Shown here piece by piece: positions 61,262 to 64,000 of a stretch of 64,000 bases of DNA (positions are counted from its first letter, which is position 1; the number at the start of each line of letters is the position of its first letter). The DNA comes from Sagittula marina. GTDB taxonomy: Bacteria; Pseudomonadota; Alphaproteobacteria; Rhodobacterales; Rhodobacteraceae. The stretch covers positions 1 to 64,000 of the forward strand of contig NZ_JACIEJ010000009.1 in the NCBI RefSeq assembly GCF_014196795.1, read 5' to 3'. The notes beneath the pieces were generated by a model. That model was not told the origin of the DNA and did no database searches. It saw nothing but the letters and a program-made list of their open reading frames with translations. The position numbers and the translations under genes were made by a program.

Positions 61262-61753
61262 ATGATCCCTATCGATTTCAAACAAGGCATGCGTCGCCTC
61301 ACCGCGGGCGTCAGCCTGATCACCGTAGACACTGGCACGGCGCGACACGGGCTGATCGCGACAGCGGTGACATCGCTGTGTGCCGAACCGCCAAGCCTGC
61401 TGATCTGTGTGAACCAGACCGCGTCCATTCACGCGCATCTGGCAGACGCCGAAAGCTTTTGTGTGAATGTCCTGTCACAGGATCAACAAGCCATCGCCCA
61501 ACGCTTTGCCACACCCAAGAACCGGGAGAGCCGTTTCGACGTGGGAGAATGGATGACGCTCGATACCGGGGCACCCGCCTTGGTCGGGGCTCAGGTCAGC
61601 TTCGACTGCAAGCGCGTGGGACTGACTTCCTTTGGAACCCATTCGGTGTTTATCGGAGAGATCGTATCGTTAACCGACTGGCAAACGGACTGTGATCCGC
61701 TGATCTGGCACGACGGAAAGTTCACAGCCCTGCCGCAGATGGAGACCGCCTGA
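61262..61753 (+). CDS. rutF: RutF-like flavin reductase
   Basis: A 163-residue flavin reductase of the FMN-binding split-barrel type: FKQGMRRLTAGVSLITVDTG, IATAVTSLCAEPPSLLICVN, ESFCVNVLSQDQQAIAQRFA. RutF supplies reduced FMN to RutA. ATG 61262 gives MIPIDFKQG and it lies in the same direction as rutA, 104 bp downstream. Confidence 0.85.
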   Translation: MIPIDFKQGMRRLTAGVSLITVDTGTARHGLIATAVTSLCAEPPSLLICVNQTASIHAHLADAESFCVNVLSQDQQAIAQRFATPKNRESRFDVGEWMTLDTGAPALVGAQVSFDCKRVGLTSFGTHSVFIGEIVSLTDWQTDCDPLIWHDGKFTALPQMETA

Positions 61754-61754
61754 C

Positions 61755-62408
61755 ATGTCGGACAGAGACAGCAACTACGCTGGCGTCTATGACCGAAGCG
61801 TCGGCTTTGGCGAGCGACCCGCATTGCTCATGGTGGACTTCGCGCAAGCCTATTTCGATCCGGAGTGCCCATTGTACGGCGGAGATGGATGTGCAAACGC
61901 ATTGTCAGCCGGACTGGAGCTCCGGCGGGCGGCTCGCGCGGCGGGTGTTCCTGTGATCCTCACGCGGGTGAGCTATCATCCAACCGGTGTCGACGGAGGC
62001 CGCTTCTTCGAGAAAGCCGCACCGCTGGAAGCGTTTCTACCGGGACGATCCACAGCGGAGTTTGCGGACGGACTGACACCTGAGACGGATGAGGTCATCG
62101 TGACCAAGCAGTACCCTTCGGCGTTTTTTGGAACATCCCTCGCGCCGATGCTGACCTCCATGGGGTGCGACAGCGTGCTGCTGACAGGCTTGACCACATC
62201 GGGGTGTGTCCGGGCGAGCTGCGTCGATGCCATGAGCCACGGGTTTCGGACGCTGGTCGTAGCTGAGGCCTGTGGAGATCGACATAGCGCGCCACATGAG
62301 GCGAACCTGTTTGATATGAACGCCAAGTACGCAGACGTGGTGAGCCTGCCTGAGACATTGGCGTATTTGCAAAGGCACGCGTGTCAAACTGTCAAAATTG
62401 TCAGCTGA
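61755..62408 (+). CDS. isochorismatase-fold amidohydrolase
   Basis: A 217-residue cysteine hydrolase with the triad Asp28 (MVDFAQAYFD), Lys118 (IVTKQYPSAFFGT) and Cys151 (TTSGCVRASCVDAM). It is in the superfamily of RutB and N-carbamoylsarcosine amidohydrolase, and looks more like the latter. It could take RutB's place by cleaving the ring-opened carbamoyl or amide product. It follows rutF by 1 bp. Its stop codon lies inside the first palindrome of the partition array (62396-62413), so the gene ends right at the replicon boundary. Confidence 0.85.
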   Translation: MSDRDSNYAGVYDRSVGFGERPALLMVDFAQAYFDPECPLYGGDGCANALSAGLELRRAARAAGVPVILTRVSYHPTGVDGGRFFEKAAPLEAFLPGRSTAEFADGLTPETDEVIVTKQYPSAFFGTSLAPMLTSMGCDSVLLTGLTTSGCVRASCVDAMSHGFRTLVVAEACGDRHSAPHEANLFDMNAKYADVVSLPETLAYLQRHACQTVKIVS

Positions 62409-62413
62409 CAATT
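62396..62413. repeat. parS-like palindrome 1
   Basis: AATTGTCAGCTGACAATT, a perfect 18-bp palindrome. The core ATTGTCAGCTGACAAT fits the RepABC centromere form of GTT-N4-GC-N4-AAC except for the outer base pair. It holds the stop of the isochorismatase gene. Confidence 0.7.
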
Positions 62414-62492
62414 CTAACGATTAGCTCTGATCCGAACGCCGTTCCCAAAAGTGGGGCGGCGTTTTATCTTGCCTGAATCCGAAAAGTGGGAA

Positions 62493-62510
62493 AATTGTCA
62501 GCTGACAATT
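62493..62510. repeat. parS-like palindrome 2
   Basis: Same 18-bp palindrome, exactly 97 bp after the first. Confidence 0.7.
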
Positions 62511-62589
62511 CCGACGATTAGCCGTGATCCAAGCGCCGTTCCCGAAAGTGGGGCGACGTTTTTTTGTGCCCGAAGCCGCAAAGTGAAAA

Positions 62590-62607
62590 AATTGTCAGCT
62601 GACAATT
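62590..62607. repeat. parS-like palindrome 3
   Basis: Same 18-bp palindrome, exactly 97 bp after the second. Confidence 0.7.
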
Positions 62608-62653
62608 ATCGGACTTTTGACTTGGCGCGAGGTTAACCATGCGCACGCTCGAT

Positions 62654-63724
62654 TCAGACAAAATTGTCAGCTGACAATTTTGCAGTTTTCGCCGCCTTAA
62701 GCATTCCTTGCATGTTGAACAGGCCACTCTCGGAACGGGCGGAGAGGGCGCGGAGGTAGGCTCCCGGGGATTTGACGCTGCCGAGCATCTCAAGAATGCA
62801 AAGGACCGCTGTGGTGGCTCTTTCAGCGCCCATACGACGCTTTGCATCCACGTAGACCTGTTGGTCGATGCCCATCATACCATGCAGGCGGCTTGCCACA
62901 GTGTGAAGCGCTGGCCAGTCGGGCGCAGGCGTTGGGAAGAGCGCCTGGTATTCATGGCAACTGTCCAGCACGTCGGATAGGGCAGGGGCTTCGGAAGGTT
63001 GAGAAACCGTTACGGGAGCGTTCTTAGATACAGATATGGATTTATCTGTATCCTGTATGTGCCGCTCATTTTGGTGGGGCGTGGCGCTCATTTCTTTGGC
63101 GGGTGCGACGATTGTCAGCCGGTCTTCCACAGCGTCAGCGAGTGTTTCCAAGCTGTCGGTGCTGAGTTTCCGGCGCAAGGAAAGGCGCGCGTTTTCGATC
63201 ATTGGATCGTCGCTGGGGCAACCGTCATCAAGCAGGCGCTGCCGGGCTGCGGCGATGCGGGCGCGCAGGGCAGAGACATGGGCACGTCGTTGCACAGCCT
63301 CTTCTGCGGCGTCGAACACCTCGGCGGCAGAGCGGGCCAGCGGGCTGAGATCGAACCCGAACGCCACGCCGCCAAACCGGGCAAAGCGTTTGCGGTTGGC
63401 ACTGTCATGACGGACCACGAGGCCGGACTTCACCAAGGTGGACAGGTGGCGCCGAAGCGTGCTTTCGGGCATGCCGTTGAGCCTGTCGCTGAGAACCCGG
63501 TTCGAGGGATAGACCACCCCGGCACCGGCAGTGCGCGGCAGGTCACGGTCGGGAAAGAAGCTGAGCAGAGCGCGCAGCACATTCAGGCTGCGGTGGGTGA
63601 GGCCGAAATTCTCGGCCGCCTGGGTCAGCGCATCCAGCAGCGCCCATTTGTCAGCCGGGAAATCCCTGGCCTCTGGGCGCAGCAAAACGGGCTGTCCAGC
63701 ATCAATGCGAGACAGTTTTGTCAT
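62654..63724 (-). CDS. repC: RepC replication initiator
   Basis: A 356-residue initiator of RepABC replicons. The N-terminal winged-helix half has LTHRSLNVLRALLSFFPDRD, VVYPSNRVLSDRLNGMPEST and LRRHLSTLVKSGLVVRHDSA. The C-terminal half is RepC-like, with AVLCILEMLGSVKSPGAYLRAL. It follows repB on the minus strand after a 161-bp gap. No clear Shine-Dalgarno precedes ATG 63724, in keeping with control by antisense RNA. Its last codons overlap palindrome 4. An AT-rich patch with an inverted repeat lies inside (63027-63052), the candidate origin. Confidence 0.93.
   Translation of the reverse strand: MTKLSRIDAGQPVLLRPEARDFPADKWALLDALTQAAENFGLTHRSLNVLRALLSFFPDRDLPRTAGAGVVYPSNRVLSDRLNGMPESTLRRHLSTLVKSGLVVRHDSANRKRFARFGGVAFGFDLSPLARSAAEVFDAAEEAVQRRAHVSALRARIAAARQRLLDDGCPSDDPMIENARLSLRRKLSTDSLETLADAVEDRLTIVAPAKEMSATPHQNERHIQDTDKSISVSKNAPVTVSQPSEAPALSDVLDSCHEYQALFPTPAPDWPALHTVASRLHGMMGIDQQVYVDAKRRMGAERATTAVLCILEMLGSVKSPGAYLRALSARSESGLFNMQGMLKAAKTAKLSADNFV
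62662..62679. repeat. parS-like palindrome 4, inside repC end
   Basis: The same 18-bp palindrome, here encoding part of the RepC C-terminus (LSADNF on the minus strand), 72 bp after palindrome 3. Confidence 0.7.
63027..63052. other. inverted repeat in repC, candidate oriV
   Basis: GATACAGATA, six bases, then TATCTGTATC: a perfect 10-bp inverted repeat in the most AT-rich part of repC. In RepABC plasmids the origin lies inside repC in an AT-rich tract with dyad symmetry, bound by RepC. The position fits; binding is not shown here. Confidence 0.45.
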
Positions 63725-63773
63725 TTTTTAGTTCACGAAAGACAAAAAAAGACCGTCCACCGAATCGGTAGCG

Positions 63774-63802
63774 TTGACAGGATCAGGGGATACGGGCTAT
63801 CT
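63774..63802 (+). promoter_or_regulatory. promoter of the antisense RNA
   Basis: TTGACA at 63774-63779, 17-bp spacer, then CTATCT at 63797-63802, on the strand opposite to repB and repC. Confidence 0.55.
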
Positions 63803-63807
63803 CAAGA

Positions 63808-63860
63808 GTGCGAGAAATGAGAGAGCTCTCCGGGACCAGTCCTGGGGGGCTTTTCTTTTG
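63808..63860 (+). ncRNA. RepABC countertranscribed RNA (incompatibility RNA)
   Basis: A short RNA of about 50 nt is predicted in the 161-bp repB-repC gap, antisense to the repC leader. It ends in a 12-bp stem (63824-63835 with 63840-63851, some G-U pairs, 4-nt loop) and a T-rich tract to 63859. In RepABC plasmids such an RNA lowers repC expression and sets incompatibility. The exact 5' end is estimated from the promoter. Confidence 0.7.
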
Positions 63861-63885
63861 TCCTGTTGTCGTGCCTCCTTGGGGT

Positions 63886-64000
63886 TCAGGTTTCGGGGTC
63901 TTCTGCCTGCTCGGACATCCAGCGGGCATGAAGGTTGAGCATCACCTCTTCCGCGTTGGCGTTCATCCAGTCTGCGAAACCGGCACCGTCCGAGGCGGGG
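63886..64000 (-). CDS. repB: RepB partition protein, C-terminus only
   Basis: 37 residues of the C-terminus are visible before the stop at 63886-63888: ADWMNANAEEVMLNLHARWM, then SEQAEDPET. This charged helical tail fits RepB (ParB-like) C-termini, and the position before repC is the RepABC order. The rest of repB and all of repA must lie right of the window. Confidence 0.7.
   Translation of the reverse strand, partial: PASDGAGFADWMNANAEEVMLNLHARWMSEQAEDPET

Larger units (their letters stand above)
62396..62589. repeat. two tandem 97-bp units, each with a palindrome
   Basis: Units 62396-62492 and 62493-62589 begin with the same palindrome and share about 80 percent identity over the next 79 bases. 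Each includes a GCCGTTCCC...GTGGGGCG hairpin followed by a T-rich run, which may be a terminator for the plus-strand gene. Confidence 0.65.

Noticed and set aside
62396-62679. The repeated palindromes as a CRISPR array
   Set aside because: The repeats are fully palindromic 18-mers, the intervening sequences are themselves similar, spacing is 97, 97 and 72 bp, and no cas genes are present.

Overview
The window is high in GC and reads as an alphaproteobacterium of the Rhodobacteraceae (Roseobacter group). The reasons are the flagellar gene set and order, MucR/Ros regulators, CtrA-type boxes, a RutA-type monooxygenase and, at the right edge, repB and repC of a RepABC replicon. It is therefore probably part of an extrachromosomal replicon (plasmid or chromid), not the main chromosome. 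A chromid carrying a flagellar superoperon has a precedent in Marinovum algicola.

Region 1 (1-29959) is a flagellar cluster. It holds flagellin (cut by the left edge), an FlgN-like protein, flgJ, flgI, flgL, flgK, flgE, flgF, flgG, flgA, flgH, a FliL-like protein, flgD, fliK, motB, motA, fliJ, flhB, fliR, flhA, a lytic transglycosylase, fliQ, fliE, flgC, flgB and fliI. Mixed in are two OmpR-type regulators with degenerate receivers, two MucR-family regulators (one lacking half its zinc ligands), a TPR-rich exported protein and several unrecognised proteins. fliF, fliG, fliM, fliN, fliP, fliH and the chemotaxis genes are not seen and may lie left of the window. A repeated box of the form CAAGKATA marks the divergent promoter regions, and CtrA-like boxes mark some others.

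Region 2 (29960-32762) is a gene-poor stretch with a possible degraded transposase end, then a glycoside-hydrolase-like protein with a C-terminal CFI-box sorting domain.

Region 3 (32777-45216) is a long minus-strand operon for a spermidine/putrescine-type ABC importer: two ATPases, two permeases and a Tat-exported binding protein. It also encodes a second binding protein without a signal peptide, two SDR oxidoreductases, an HpPgdA/PuuE-like deacetylase, a COG0523 GTPase, a small CxxC protein and an asparaginase. It is flanked by a divergent GntR regulator with two winged helices.

Region 4 (46049-50080) holds an AraC regulator, a Baeyer-Villiger-type flavin monooxygenase and a class-C beta-lactamase-fold esterase, a likely ketone-to-ester-to-acid module.

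Region 5 (50451-62408) is a Rut-like module: RutA, RutF, an isochorismatase-fold hydrolase and RutE, with two amidases, a 63-residue protein, a ribose-type ABC importer, an MFS carrier and a GntR/HutC regulator. Six copies of an AAGTNCGNACTT-type box at the promoters suggest one regulon. RutC, RutD and RutG are not seen here, so the substrate is probably not, or not only, uracil.

Region 6 (62396-64000) is the replication and partition end: four identical 18-bp palindromes (parS-like), repC with an internal inverted repeat in an AT-rich patch (candidate oriV), an antisense RNA with a clear terminator, and the C-terminus of RepB.
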